Below are positions 36,837 to 45,447 of a stretch of DNA of 64,000 nucleotides, piece by piece; position 1 is the first letter of the stretch, and each line of letters begins with the position of its first letter. The notes under the pieces are model-generated. The model was not told the origin of the DNA, ran no database searches, and saw only the letters and a program-made list of their open reading frames with translations. The translations under genes were made by a program, and so were the position numbers. Source of the DNA: an uncultured Alphaproteobacteria bacterium (GTDB lineage Bacteria > Pseudomonadota > Alphaproteobacteria > RF32 > CAG-239); the NCBI GenBank assembly GCA_934271195.1, contig CAKQRB010000036.1, positions 1 through 64,000 of the forward strand, in the 5' to 3' direction.

Positions 36837-37724
36837 TCAAACCAGAATATTATCCAAAACCTGCCGGCAATAAGCACGCAAATCCGGATTTTTCATCAGG
36901 CTCAGTTTGAGATTGGATTTAGCCAATTCTTCATTACAGCCACAATCAAAACGCATGGCGTCACACAACACGCCCGTCAGCTTCATGCCTCGAACAGCAG
37001 CCAACCCCATAGCGTCAGCCAAATTAATTTCATCATTATTGCCTTTTCTGACTTCCGGCAAAACATCCATAATTTCATTCGGCAGAATATATGGCCCCAT
37101 ACTGGCATAATTAGAAGGAACGTCTTTCAAAGCCGGCTTTTCGATTTTTCCTTTGGCATGCACAATCCTCCCGTCGCGCACAGCACCGATAAGAGCCCCG
37201 TAACGAACCATTTGCTCACGAGGAAACTCCATAATATTTTCCACCATACCGCCAAACTCTTCATAAACATCAAGCAGCTGCGACAAAATACCCTTACCAT
37301 GCATACTGACATAAACATCGTCCGGCCACATCACAATAAAATCGCGCTTACCGACAATCTCTTTTGCCATCAATACGGCATGACCGTTTCCTTTAGGCTC
37401 TGGCTGTTCGGCAAAAGAAAATTTCATCCCCTTCGGAATAATATCTTCAACAACTTTAAGCAAATCTAACTTCCCCTTCTGGCGCAAATGGTTTTCCAGC
37501 CAGGGATAAGAAGAAAAATGGGTCTCAAATAAATGTTTGCTGGATTGATCACTATAAATAAAGACGACTTCTTTAATTCCGATCTCTGCACAGGCATCAA
37601 CGGCATATTGAATAATCGGCTTACCGTTCAGAGTCAAAAAACCTTTATGCAAAGCTTTCGTCGCGGGCAGATTACGAGTCGACAGGCCAGCCACGGGCAG
37701 AATACAAACTTCAGGTTTGCGCAT
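36837..37724 (-). CDS. galU: UTP-glucose-1-phosphate uridylyltransferase-like nucleotidyltransferase
   Basis: A 295-residue nucleotidyltransferase starting at AGGAGAAAATT-ATG. The nucleotide site is PVAGLSTRNLPATKALHKGF, close to the usual 'PvaGlGTRfLPaTKa.pKEm', but with Ser for the second Gly, Asn for the aromatic residue and Gly for Glu after the catalytic Lys. KPIIQYAVDACAEIGIKEV and the metal-site MWPDDVYV follow. It should make UDP-glucose for envelope polysaccharides. The altered first loop leaves some doubt about the sugar or nucleotide used. Confidence 0.82.
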   Translation of the reverse strand: MRKPEVCILPVAGLSTRNLPATKALHKGFLTLNGKPIIQYAVDACAEIGIKEVVFIYSDQSSKHLFETHFSSYPWLENHLRQKGKLDLLKVVEDIIPKGMKFSFAEQPEPKGNGHAVLMAKEIVGKRDFIVMWPDDVYVSMHGKGILSQLLDVYEEFGGMVENIMEFPREQMVRYGALIGAVRDGRIVHAKGKIEKPALKDVPSNYASMGPYILPNEIMDVLPEVRKGNNDEINLADAMGLAAVRGMKLTGVLCDAMRFDCGCNEELAKSNLKLSLMKNPDLRAYCRQVLDNILV

Positions 37725-37805
37725 AATTTTCTCCTCATAATAATGTTAAATTATATAGAAAATATATAACACAAAAAAACGTTTCAACAAGCCCTATTTG
37801 CAGGT

Positions 37806-40800
37806 TTATTTTTTACGGATGACACCGCTGGCTTTTGTAATTGCACCACTGGATTTTTTCAAAAAACCACTTTCTTGTTTTTGAGGAATATCTTCAGTTT
37901 TGCGGTCTTCTCGCACCACTACATTTTGCATTTTTTTCTTAGCAGAAAAATCCAAAATTTTAATATGCTCTTTTTCTTTCAACGCCTCTGCTTTTTCAAT
38001 ATCCTCAATATCCCGAACGACTGTTCGCGTAAGCTTCTTGCCGTCTTCTTTAACAGAAATTTTGCCAATATTCTCAGCAACTTTCCGCTTAATTTCAGCT
38101 TCGCGTTTTGCCTTGTTAAAGCTCTCCTCCGCCCCGCCGACTTCATTTTCGGTATACTTCATATAAGCATTGATACTATGCATAAGCTTCGTCAAATCAC
38201 TTTCCATTTGCGCAATGGTATTTGCCATATTCTGCAAATACTCGCTAAGCTTTGCCGGATCATCTGTCGCCTTCATCTTCAGATACTCCTGAGAAACCTG
38301 CTCATGACTTTCCACTACCATAACCAGCAGGTCATTCACCTCTTTTTGAAAAGCCGCAGCCTTTTCGTCTTTTTCCAGATTATATCCCGTAGTAATCCGG
38401 CTCAGCCTTTTGGTCAGTTCGGCATCTTTATCCCGAAAAAACTGCCCGTTATTTTGCGCCTGCTGCTGCATCTCGGTCGCTTGGTCATAATACAGCCCGA
38501 TCTGATACTTTAAATCCTCAACATGATACTGCAAGACACGCGTCCGAAAATCGTTCAGTTTGCCAATCACGGCCTCAAGTTTTGTCTTGGACTGATTAAT
38601 AACGCTTTCATCATACTTCGGTGTCAGCGCCAAAGTCGAAACCTCGGCCATTGCTTTTTTAATATCCTCGCTTACCGCCTTCATATTTTTATAATTTTCT
38701 ATAACTTCCGGCTTTTTGGCCTGCTTGGAAAAATTATCATAATCCCGACTGATTTTATAATAATTGCCTTCAAACAATTTCAGTACATTCTGCTGTTGCT
38801 GCATTTTTTCTTTCAATGCTTCCATAACGGCTTGTTCTTTGGCGCGCCGCGCTGCGGCAATTTTGTTCTGTTCTGCATCATACAAATCTGTCAGCGGTTT
38901 CAAATTCAGTTCCAAAACCGGATCGCTCAACGAACCAACCCAGGAAAAACCAAAGACCGGCAAATCAGACGGTTCGGCAATCTTAATAGCAAATTTTGAA
39001 ACTCCTTCCCAATCTGACAAATTTCCAGAAGTATTAAGCCTGATAGAAAAATCAGTTCCGGCAAAATTAATGTCTTTGCTCTCAAAATTACCGTTCTTAA
39101 AATAAAGCGTTCCGCTGACTTTCTTAAAAGGAGTCGTCCCGCTCTCCAAATTCTGCTTGACCAGGACGGCCAATCCTTCCGACAATTTCCGCAATTTCAA
39201 ATCTTTGATAATCTGAGCAATCCGCCAACCGCGAAAATGCGTATTGACAATTTCAAAACTGGCATCGCCGTTCAAACCGGACAACATTGCAGCAGCCGAT
39301 TCCGCCGGTGCGTCAACCACAAATTTTCCGCTGATAAGCCCGTCTTCAAAACCATATTTCTGCCCAACACTGTCAACATTTTCCAAAGCCAGATCCCGCA
39401 CGGTAAAATCTGCGGCAATGGTCGGCGACGTAGCCGTTGCAAGCTTAATTCCGCCTGAAATTCCGGCATTTCTATAAGTCGTTTGAATTTGTTCAAAATT
39501 CAAATTGCCCATATCAAAAACCACCTTGCCCTGCAGATTGTCAAAATTATTTTTGCGATAAATAAACTTGCCGATATCAAGCGCCATATTCAAATCAAAA
39601 CGATTATAAAACTCATAATCTATTTTTGCCGTGCTCGGCTGAGGCCTTGCCCACAATACCGCCTTGAAATTGCCGGTTTTCAAAAAGGCCTGCTGCTGCC
39701 CGCCTGCCGGCTTAACGTTACTGCCATAAAAATAGCGCTCAAATTCCAGCTGATTAATCTTCAGGCTGCCGCTGATTTTCGGCCGTCCCTGAGAATTGTC
39801 ATAAGAAAGATTCCCCGTAAAAACATCTTGTCCGACTGCAGCCTTTCCGGCGCTGATGTTCAAATTGTTTTTTCCCGCCTCTATCTGGCTCTCCAGAGAA
39901 AAAACACCCAGAGAATATACGTTCGGTTTATAATTGACACCCCAGTCGTTAAGCATCTGCACAAAATCAGGATTCTTCAGATTAACCTGCCCGCTAAACA
40001 GCTTTTGTTCGTCATTTCTGTTAACCGTACCATTAACAGATCCTTCGGTCTTTTCCAATTTAAGACTGCTTTGCAGCGCAAACTGCTCCAGATTCCCGTC
40101 AAGAGTGCCTTTGACAGAAAAATTTTTCATAATCTCCGGATTAAGTCTGGAAACGGTCAATTCCAGTTTATTCAGCGGAGAAGCCAGATTCTGAGTGGAA
40201 AAATCAAAATTAATCCCGTCAAAAACCAATGTCTGACCGCCAAAACCACTGAATTTCCCGTTCAAACTCAGCTTTGAATTCAGCATGCTGCCGATATCAA
40301 AGCTGCTCACATTTAAAACGCCGCCTATCAGATCGCCGTTAAACTGTACGGCCTCAAACGGCACACCGCCGTAAATCAGCAAACCGGCTTTGCTCATAAA
40401 CCTGATTTCATAATCATTATAAGCCGCCAGTTTGTCCATAAAATACTTCAGTTTTTTATCCGGCGCGGCAGTAGCCTGCTCTGTCGGCAGTGGCGCCAGA
40501 TAATTATCCAGACTGACGCTGTCAGCCTCCAGAATTACAAAAATCTGTTTTTGACCGCCTTTTAACGCGCCGCCTAAACTGCCTTTAATTACGCTGTTGT
40601 CAAAAGAAACTTCCAGCGGCGAAATTTTGACCTGTGAACCGTTGCCTGCAATATTGGCCTGAGCCGAGAATTTCTTATACGTCGATGCCGCCTTGACCTC
40701 CGGCTTAAAACCGAGCCAGTCTAATGTCATATCCAGATTTTCCGTCGCCGTATTAACATCCAAACGATAAGTCAAAATCTTTTCCTTATCCGGAAAAATC

Positions 40801-42038
40801 TCTCCTTTTGTATACAGGGTTGTCTCCCCCGGTAAAATCATATTAAAACGGTTGATATGAACTTTTTCAGGAACAATATCAAAGCTCAAATCCAGATTTT
40901 TGATATTTTGCTGCCGATATTTCCCTTTAACGGCTTTAATATCGCCAATCACATCCCAGTCAAAGTCAGGCTCAAATTTCTCACCCTTAAAATACTTTCC
41001 GCCGTATTCCCGCGCAAAAGCTTCGGCCAAATCCAAATCAACATCCGTCATGTTGAAAGCCATTTCAATCTTCAGGCGTTCTTCTTTATCTTTCTGTGCC
41101 CAGTCAGTCACCTCCACTGGCCGCGGAATAATAATATTTCCTGCCGCCGCCGTCTGTCCGTATTTCATAACCAGATCGCTCAACTCCAGTTTGGTCTTGT
41201 CAATTGTAATCGCCGTCGAAACCGACAGCGGCAAATCATATTTCTTATCCAGTTTAAAATCTTTGCTGTTGGCATTAAGATACTCCGCCAACTTTTGCGT
41301 ATCAAAAATCAAACTGCCTTTCAGGCTCTCGTTTTTGAATAAGACAGACCCGTCAAAACGATAAATTGTTCCGAGTTGCGGATTATTAAACACAAAATTC
41401 AGCGTTGTGTTAAAATCGTCAGACAAACGCCCCATTTCAAGAGAAAACCCCTCCGGCATATTATTCTTGACAAAGCTGCCGTCAATTTTATAGGGTCCGA
41501 ACAATGTCTGGGCAATCACCTCGGCATTCAGGTCCGTAAACTTCCAGTCAATATCCCTGAGTTTATCAACATAATCAATCTCGGCGTTTTCCAGTGTCAC
41601 GCTTTCCAAAGTCACCGGCATATCCTGCAAATCCTGCTTTTGCTGCGACGTAAGGTCGGATTTCCAGTTTTTTGTGCCGTCTTCAAAAACCTCAATCCGT
41701 AAAACCGGATTCGTAACTGACATTCGCGTTACCTTAAACTCTCCTTTAATAAACGGAAATAAATCAAGGCGTGCCGACATCTTGGCCGCGCTCGCCAACG
41801 GCTTCGTAATTTTTTTGTCCTGACTGAAAACCTTAATATCCTCAACCAGCAGCTTTGGAGACGGAAAAATAGACAGCGACAACGGCCCGTTAATCACCAC
41901 ATTTTTTCCGGTTTTCTGAGATATTTCGGCCGCAATACGATTTTTGTGCTCGTTCCAGTCAATTGAGGTAATATAAAAAAAACCTCCGGCAATCACCAGC
42001 AGCAAAACACCTGCACCGATCAGCCACCATTTTCTCAC
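37806..42038 (-). CDS. Giant AsmA-family protein with C-terminal coiled-coil extension
   Basis: A 1410-residue protein beginning at GTG 42038 (ribosome site AGGAG). An N-terminal membrane helix (WWLIGAGVLLLVIAGGFFYI) is followed by the AsmA start ISQKTGKNVVINGPLSLSIF and a long beta-rich chain as in AsmA/TamB-type lipid-transfer bridges. The AsmA C-terminal part is recognisable around residues 880-1040 (GLNGDASFEIVNTHFRGW). After about residue 1050 it changes to a 350-residue charged, Gln/Lys/Glu-rich coiled-coil tail, unlike ordinary AsmA. It probably spans the periplasm and helps move phospholipid to the outer membrane; that role is family-based inference. Confidence 0.8.
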   Translation of the reverse strand: MRKWWLIGAGVLLLVIAGGFFYITSIDWNEHKNRIAAEISQKTGKNVVINGPLSLSIFPSPKLLVEDIKVFSQDKKITKPLASAAKMSARLDLFPFIKGEFKVTRMSVTNPVLRIEVFEDGTKNWKSDLTSQQKQDLQDMPVTLESVTLENAEIDYVDKLRDIDWKFTDLNAEVIAQTLFGPYKIDGSFVKNNMPEGFSLEMGRLSDDFNTTLNFVFNNPQLGTIYRFDGSVLFKNESLKGSLIFDTQKLAEYLNANSKDFKLDKKYDLPLSVSTAITIDKTKLELSDLVMKYGQTAAAGNIIIPRPVEVTDWAQKDKEERLKIEMAFNMTDVDLDLAEAFAREYGGKYFKGEKFEPDFDWDVIGDIKAVKGKYRQQNIKNLDLSFDIVPEKVHINRFNMILPGETTLYTKGEIFPDKEKILTYRLDVNTATENLDMTLDWLGFKPEVKAASTYKKFSAQANIAGNGSQVKISPLEVSFDNSVIKGSLGGALKGGQKQIFVILEADSVSLDNYLAPLPTEQATAAPDKKLKYFMDKLAAYNDYEIRFMSKAGLLIYGGVPFEAVQFNGDLIGGVLNVSSFDIGSMLNSKLSLNGKFSGFGGQTLVFDGINFDFSTQNLASPLNKLELTVSRLNPEIMKNFSVKGTLDGNLEQFALQSSLKLEKTEGSVNGTVNRNDEQKLFSGQVNLKNPDFVQMLNDWGVNYKPNVYSLGVFSLESQIEAGKNNLNISAGKAAVGQDVFTGNLSYDNSQGRPKISGSLKINQLEFERYFYGSNVKPAGGQQQAFLKTGNFKAVLWARPQPSTAKIDYEFYNRFDLNMALDIGKFIYRKNNFDNLQGKVVFDMGNLNFEQIQTTYRNAGISGGIKLATATSPTIAADFTVRDLALENVDSVGQKYGFEDGLISGKFVVDAPAESAAAMLSGLNGDASFEIVNTHFRGWRIAQIIKDLKLRKLSEGLAVLVKQNLESGTTPFKKVSGTLYFKNGNFESKDINFAGTDFSIRLNTSGNLSDWEGVSKFAIKIAEPSDLPVFGFSWVGSLSDPVLELNLKPLTDLYDAEQNKIAAARRAKEQAVMEALKEKMQQQQNVLKLFEGNYYKISRDYDNFSKQAKKPEVIENYKNMKAVSEDIKKAMAEVSTLALTPKYDESVINQSKTKLEAVIGKLNDFRTRVLQYHVEDLKYQIGLYYDQATEMQQQAQNNGQFFRDKDAELTKRLSRITTGYNLEKDEKAAAFQKEVNDLLVMVVESHEQVSQEYLKMKATDDPAKLSEYLQNMANTIAQMESDLTKLMHSINAYMKYTENEVGGAEESFNKAKREAEIKRKVAENIGKISVKEDGKKLTRTVVRDIEDIEKAEALKEKEHIKILDFSAKKKMQNVVVREDRKTEDIPQKQESGFLKKSSGAITKASGVIRKK

Positions 42039-42141
42039 GTCCGTTTTCTCCTTTTAAAGCGTAAAAATCTTTCTGATAAGACAATTTTAATTATCTTATT
42101 CTAACATGCAAGTATTAATAAAACTTTTAAGGCCGAGTAAG

Positions 42142-42543
42142 ATGACACAAACAGAAAAACTCTTTGCCGCGGCATGCAATATCCGACGGCGCGCTTATGC
42201 CCCCTATTCAAACTTTGACGTCGGCGCCGCCGTCCTCGGCAGGAATGGCAAAATTTATGCCGGCGCCAATGTTGAAAACATCTCCTATCCCTGCGGCACC
42301 TGCGCCGAACAGGCCGCCATTGCCCAAATGATTGGGGACGGTTGCCGCGAGATTGCCGAAATTCTGATTATTGCCGACACCGCCGAACCGATAACGCCCT
42401 GCGGTGCCTGCCTGCAACGCATAAAAGAATTTGCCAGACCGCAAACCGTTGTTCACCTGGCTAACCTGAACGGCATTGTCAGCAGCTTGAATTTTAATGA
42501 TTTTTTGCCTCTGGCCTTTAACAATAAGGAAGTAAAAAAATGA
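42142..42543 (+). CDS. cdd: Cytidine deaminase
   Basis: The start was set at MTQTEKLFAAACN (42142), giving 133 residues, the usual size for the small tetrameric form; an upstream ATG at 42106 has no ribosome site. Motifs: PYSNFDVGAAVLGRNGKIYA, the zinc and proton-shuttle site CGTCAEQAAIAQM, and PCGACLQRIKEF with the other two zinc cysteines. It converts cytidine and deoxycytidine to uridine forms. Its TGA overlaps the punA start (ATGA). It is first of a nucleoside salvage operon. Confidence 0.92.
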   Translation: MTQTEKLFAAACNIRRRAYAPYSNFDVGAAVLGRNGKIYAGANVENISYPCGTCAEQAAIAQMIGDGCREIAEILIIADTAEPITPCGACLQRIKEFARPQTVVHLANLNGIVSSLNFNDFLPLAFNNKEVKK

Positions 42544-43349
42544 TAAAAAACATTGCCGGCCAAATCCGCCAAAAAATTTTAGGTCACAACCCGCAAACAG
42601 CCATTATTCTCGGCAGCGGGCTGGGCAGTCTCGGTGACGCCGTCTGCAATCCGGTTTACGTTGAATACAAAGACATTGTCGGCTTTCCGCAAAGTACCGT
42701 CAGCGGCCATCAGGGACGTCTGATTGCCGGCACCTTGGAAGGTACGGAAGTTTTATGCCTGCAGGGACGTTTTCACTTATATGAGGGACATCGGCCGCAG
42801 GTCATCAATACCGTTATCAAAACATTGCAAGAAATCGGTATCAGACGCCTGATTGTCACCAATGCTGCCGGTTCGCTGACACCTGATTTTCAACCCGGAA
42901 CAATTATGCTGATAAAAGACCACATCAATCTGAGCGGAACCAATCCGCTGATCGGACCGAACGATGACACTTACGGTCCGCGTTTTCCCGACATGAGCAA
43001 TGCCTATACCGCCGCGCTGCGCACTAAAATGAAGCAAATCGCCCAAGAACAAAAAATCCCGTTAGCCGAAGGCGTATATATGATGGTAACCGGCCCCAAT
43101 TTTGAAACCGCCGCCGAAATCCGCGCCTTTCGTATTCTCGGTGCCGATGCGATTGGCATGTCGACTGTACCGGAAGTTATCTGTGCTGTCCACTCCGGCA
43201 TGGAAATTCTGGGCTTGTCCGTCTTAACCAATATGGGTACCGGATTGCGGATCGGCAGCCAGAGTCATACCGAAACGCTGGCTCAGGGAGAAAAGGCTTC
43301 CGCTGACCTGCAAAAACTGGTCAAAGCTTTTTTAAGACAGGAGAAATAA
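42540..43349 (+). CDS. punA: Purine-nucleoside phosphorylase (trimeric type)
   Basis: A 269-residue enzyme that splits purine nucleosides with phosphate. The trimeric PNP motifs appear in order: IILGSGLGSLGD (phosphate), STVSGHQGRLIAGTLEG, GRFHLYEGH, VTNAAGSL, MMVTGPNFETAAEIR and GMSTVPEVICAVHSGME, ending with LTNMGTGL, which holds the base-specific Asn. Ribosome site AAGGAAG. It overlaps cdd by four bases and is followed two bases later by deoC. Confidence 0.95.
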   Translation: MIKNIAGQIRQKILGHNPQTAIILGSGLGSLGDAVCNPVYVEYKDIVGFPQSTVSGHQGRLIAGTLEGTEVLCLQGRFHLYEGHRPQVINTVIKTLQEIGIRRLIVTNAAGSLTPDFQPGTIMLIKDHINLSGTNPLIGPNDDTYGPRFPDMSNAYTAALRTKMKQIAQEQKIPLAEGVYMMVTGPNFETAAEIRAFRILGADAIGMSTVPEVICAVHSGMEILGLSVLTNMGTGLRIGSQSHTETLAQGEKASADLQKLVKAFLRQEK

Positions 43350-43350
43350 T

Positions 43351-44088
43351 ATGGATGACATAACCGCCGCCGAAACGTTAATCCAATGTCTGGATCTGAC
43401 CTCGCTCAACAACACGGATACCTCAGAAAACATTATTGACCTTTGCCGCAAAGCCCAAACGCCTTACGGCAACGTCGCCGCTGTCTGTGTTTATCCGCAG
43501 TTTGTCGGCACCGCCAAAGAACACCTGCGCCACACCAATATCAGAGTTGCAACCGTCATCAATTTTCCCGACGGCAGCCTTGAGCTGGAAAGAACCAGAA
43601 GTGCCATAACCACCGCCGTTGTCAAAGGCGCCGATGAGATTGACCTCGTCTTTCCGTATAAACAATTCTTGGAAGGCCAAAAAAATGAATGCGGCCTTTT
43701 TATTAAACATGTCAAAGAACATCTCGGCAAAAAAATCCTTCTCAAAGTGATTCTTGAAACCGGCGAACTGATACACGCCGCCACCATCGCAGAAGCCACA
43801 AAATTGTGCATTCAAAACGGGGCGGATTTCATCAAAACCTCTACCGGCAAGACTAAAGTTTCTGCCACGCCGGAAGCCGCCAACATCATCTTGGAAACCA
43901 TTGCTTCCGGCCGCAAAAATGCCGGTTTCAAAGCCAGCGGCGGCATAAAAACCATTGACGATGCAAAAAAATATCTGGTTCTGGCTGTTGCTGTTATGGG
44001 CGGGAAATGGGTCACGCCCAAAAATTTTCGTATCGGCGCCAGTTCTCTGCTGGATAATCTGATAGAAGTCATTAATCGGGGATATTAA
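43351..44088 (+). CDS. deoC: Deoxyribose-phosphate aldolase
   Basis: A 245-residue class I aldolase that cleaves 2-deoxyribose-5-phosphate to acetaldehyde and glyceraldehyde-3-phosphate. The Schiff-base lysine lies in DFIKTSTGKTKVSATPEA and the second active Lys in GFKASGGIKTIDDA. The N-terminal LIQCLDLTSLNNTDT is a divergent form of the family 'iD.T.L'. It is tightly packed between punA and deoA, with ribosome site GGAGA. Confidence 0.95.
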   Translation: MDDITAAETLIQCLDLTSLNNTDTSENIIDLCRKAQTPYGNVAAVCVYPQFVGTAKEHLRHTNIRVATVINFPDGSLELERTRSAITTAVVKGADEIDLVFPYKQFLEGQKNECGLFIKHVKEHLGKKILLKVILETGELIHAATIAEATKLCIQNGADFIKTSTGKTKVSATPEAANIILETIASGRKNAGFKASGGIKTIDDAKKYLVLAVAVMGGKWVTPKNFRIGASSLLDNLIEVINRGY

Positions 44089-44089
44089 A

Positions 44090-45397
44090 ATGCTGCCACA
44101 AGAAATCATTCGCAAAAAACGCAACCGCCAAACTTTAACACCGGAAGAAATCAGTTTTTTCATCAAAGGCGTCACATCTGGAGAAATTGCCGATTGCCAA
44201 ACTGCGGCATTAACCATGGCCATATTTCTCAATGGTCTTTCTAAAGAAGAAATCACGTTATTAACGTTAAATATGCGCGATTCCGGCAATGTCTTAAGCT
44301 GGGATTTAAACGGTCCGGTCGTGGACAAACATTCTTCCGGCGGTGTCGGAGATAAAGTCAGCCTGATGCTGGCGCCGCTGATTGCGGCTTGCGGCGGTTA
44401 TGTTCCGATGATCTCCGGCCGCGGCCTCGGCCATACCGGCGGCACACTCGACAAATTCGATTCCATTCCGGGATATAAGACCATTCCCGACAATGATCTG
44501 TTCAAAAAAACTGTCAGAAGAGTCGGCTGTGCCATAATCGGACAGACCGGTAATCTGGCACCGGCTGATAAAAAAATATACGCTATTCGCGACGTCTGCG
44601 GCACGGTTGAATCCATTCCTCTGATTACCGCCTCGATTCTTTCCAAAAAACTTGCCGCCGGACTGGAATATCTGGTCATGGATTTAAAATGCGGCAACGG
44701 GGCTTTCATGCCCTCGCTTGAAGACGGCAGAAATCTAGCGCGTTCTATTGTTGATGTCGCCAACCATGCCGGCACCAAAACTTCTGCCCTGCTGACGGAT
44801 ATGAACCAAGTTCTCGGCCACACCGTCGGCAATGCTTTGGAAATGGCCGAAGCCATAGAATACCTGCAAGGCAAAAACATTGATTCGCGGCTGCACCAAA
44901 TAACCATGGACCTATGCGCCGAACTTCTGACAAATGCCGGACTGACTGTCAGTACGGAAGAAGCCCGCGCCAAACTGGAAAAAGCCATCTCTTCAGGCAA
45001 AGCCTTGGAAATATTCGCCCGCATGGTCACGGCATTGGGCGGACCGGCAGATTTTGTAGAAAAGTATCAAACCTATCTGCCGCAAGCGGCAATTATAAGG
45101 CCGGTATTTTCTCCGGTATCAGGATATATCCGCAGCATGAACACCCGCAATATCGGCTTGAGCATTATTGAATTAAAAGGCGGACGCGCTCATCCTGATC
45201 AAAAACTGGATTATGCCACCGGTTTCAGCGCCTTTTGCCAAATCGGAGATTATATCGATGCTCAAAAGCCGCTAGCCTTCATCCATGCTCAAACTGAAGA
45301 TCAGTTCAACCATGCACGGCAAGAATTGCTGAACAATATCCAAATCGGAGAAAATGCACCGGCAATAACCGATCCGGTCATTGAAAAAATATCTTAA
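44090..45397 (+). CDS. deoA: Thymidine phosphorylase
   Basis: A 435-residue enzyme of the nucleoside phosphorylase II/AnPRT fold that converts thymidine and phosphate to thymine and deoxyribose-1-phosphate. Signature: KHSSGGVGDKVSLMLAPL, then MISGRGLGHTGGTLDK, then DLKCGNGAFMPSLEDG. It starts one base after the deoC stop. Together cdd, punA, deoC and deoA let the cell use nucleosides as a carbon and base source; no phosphopentomutase (deoB) gene is seen here. A strong terminator follows. Confidence 0.96.
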   Translation: MLPQEIIRKKRNRQTLTPEEISFFIKGVTSGEIADCQTAALTMAIFLNGLSKEEITLLTLNMRDSGNVLSWDLNGPVVDKHSSGGVGDKVSLMLAPLIAACGGYVPMISGRGLGHTGGTLDKFDSIPGYKTIPDNDLFKKTVRRVGCAIIGQTGNLAPADKKIYAIRDVCGTVESIPLITASILSKKLAAGLEYLVMDLKCGNGAFMPSLEDGRNLARSIVDVANHAGTKTSALLTDMNQVLGHTVGNALEMAEAIEYLQGKNIDSRLHQITMDLCAELLTNAGLTVSTEEARAKLEKAISSGKALEIFARMVTALGGPADFVEKYQTYLPQAAIIRPVFSPVSGYIRSMNTRNIGLSIIELKGGRAHPDQKLDYATGFSAFCQIGDYIDAQKPLAFIHAQTEDQFNHARQELLNNIQIGENAPAITDPVIEKIS

Positions 45398-45408
45398 CCA
45401 TAAAAAAA

Positions 45409-45438
45409 AACCGGAGATTAAAACTCCGGTTTTTTTAT
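45409..45438. terminator. Bidirectional terminator after deoA
   Basis: AACCGGAG/CTCCGGTT stem (45409-45431) with loop ATTAAAA, flanked by A and T runs. It lies between deoA (plus) and the large minus-strand gene. Confidence 0.88.
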
Positions 45439-45447
45439 GCCACTGTC

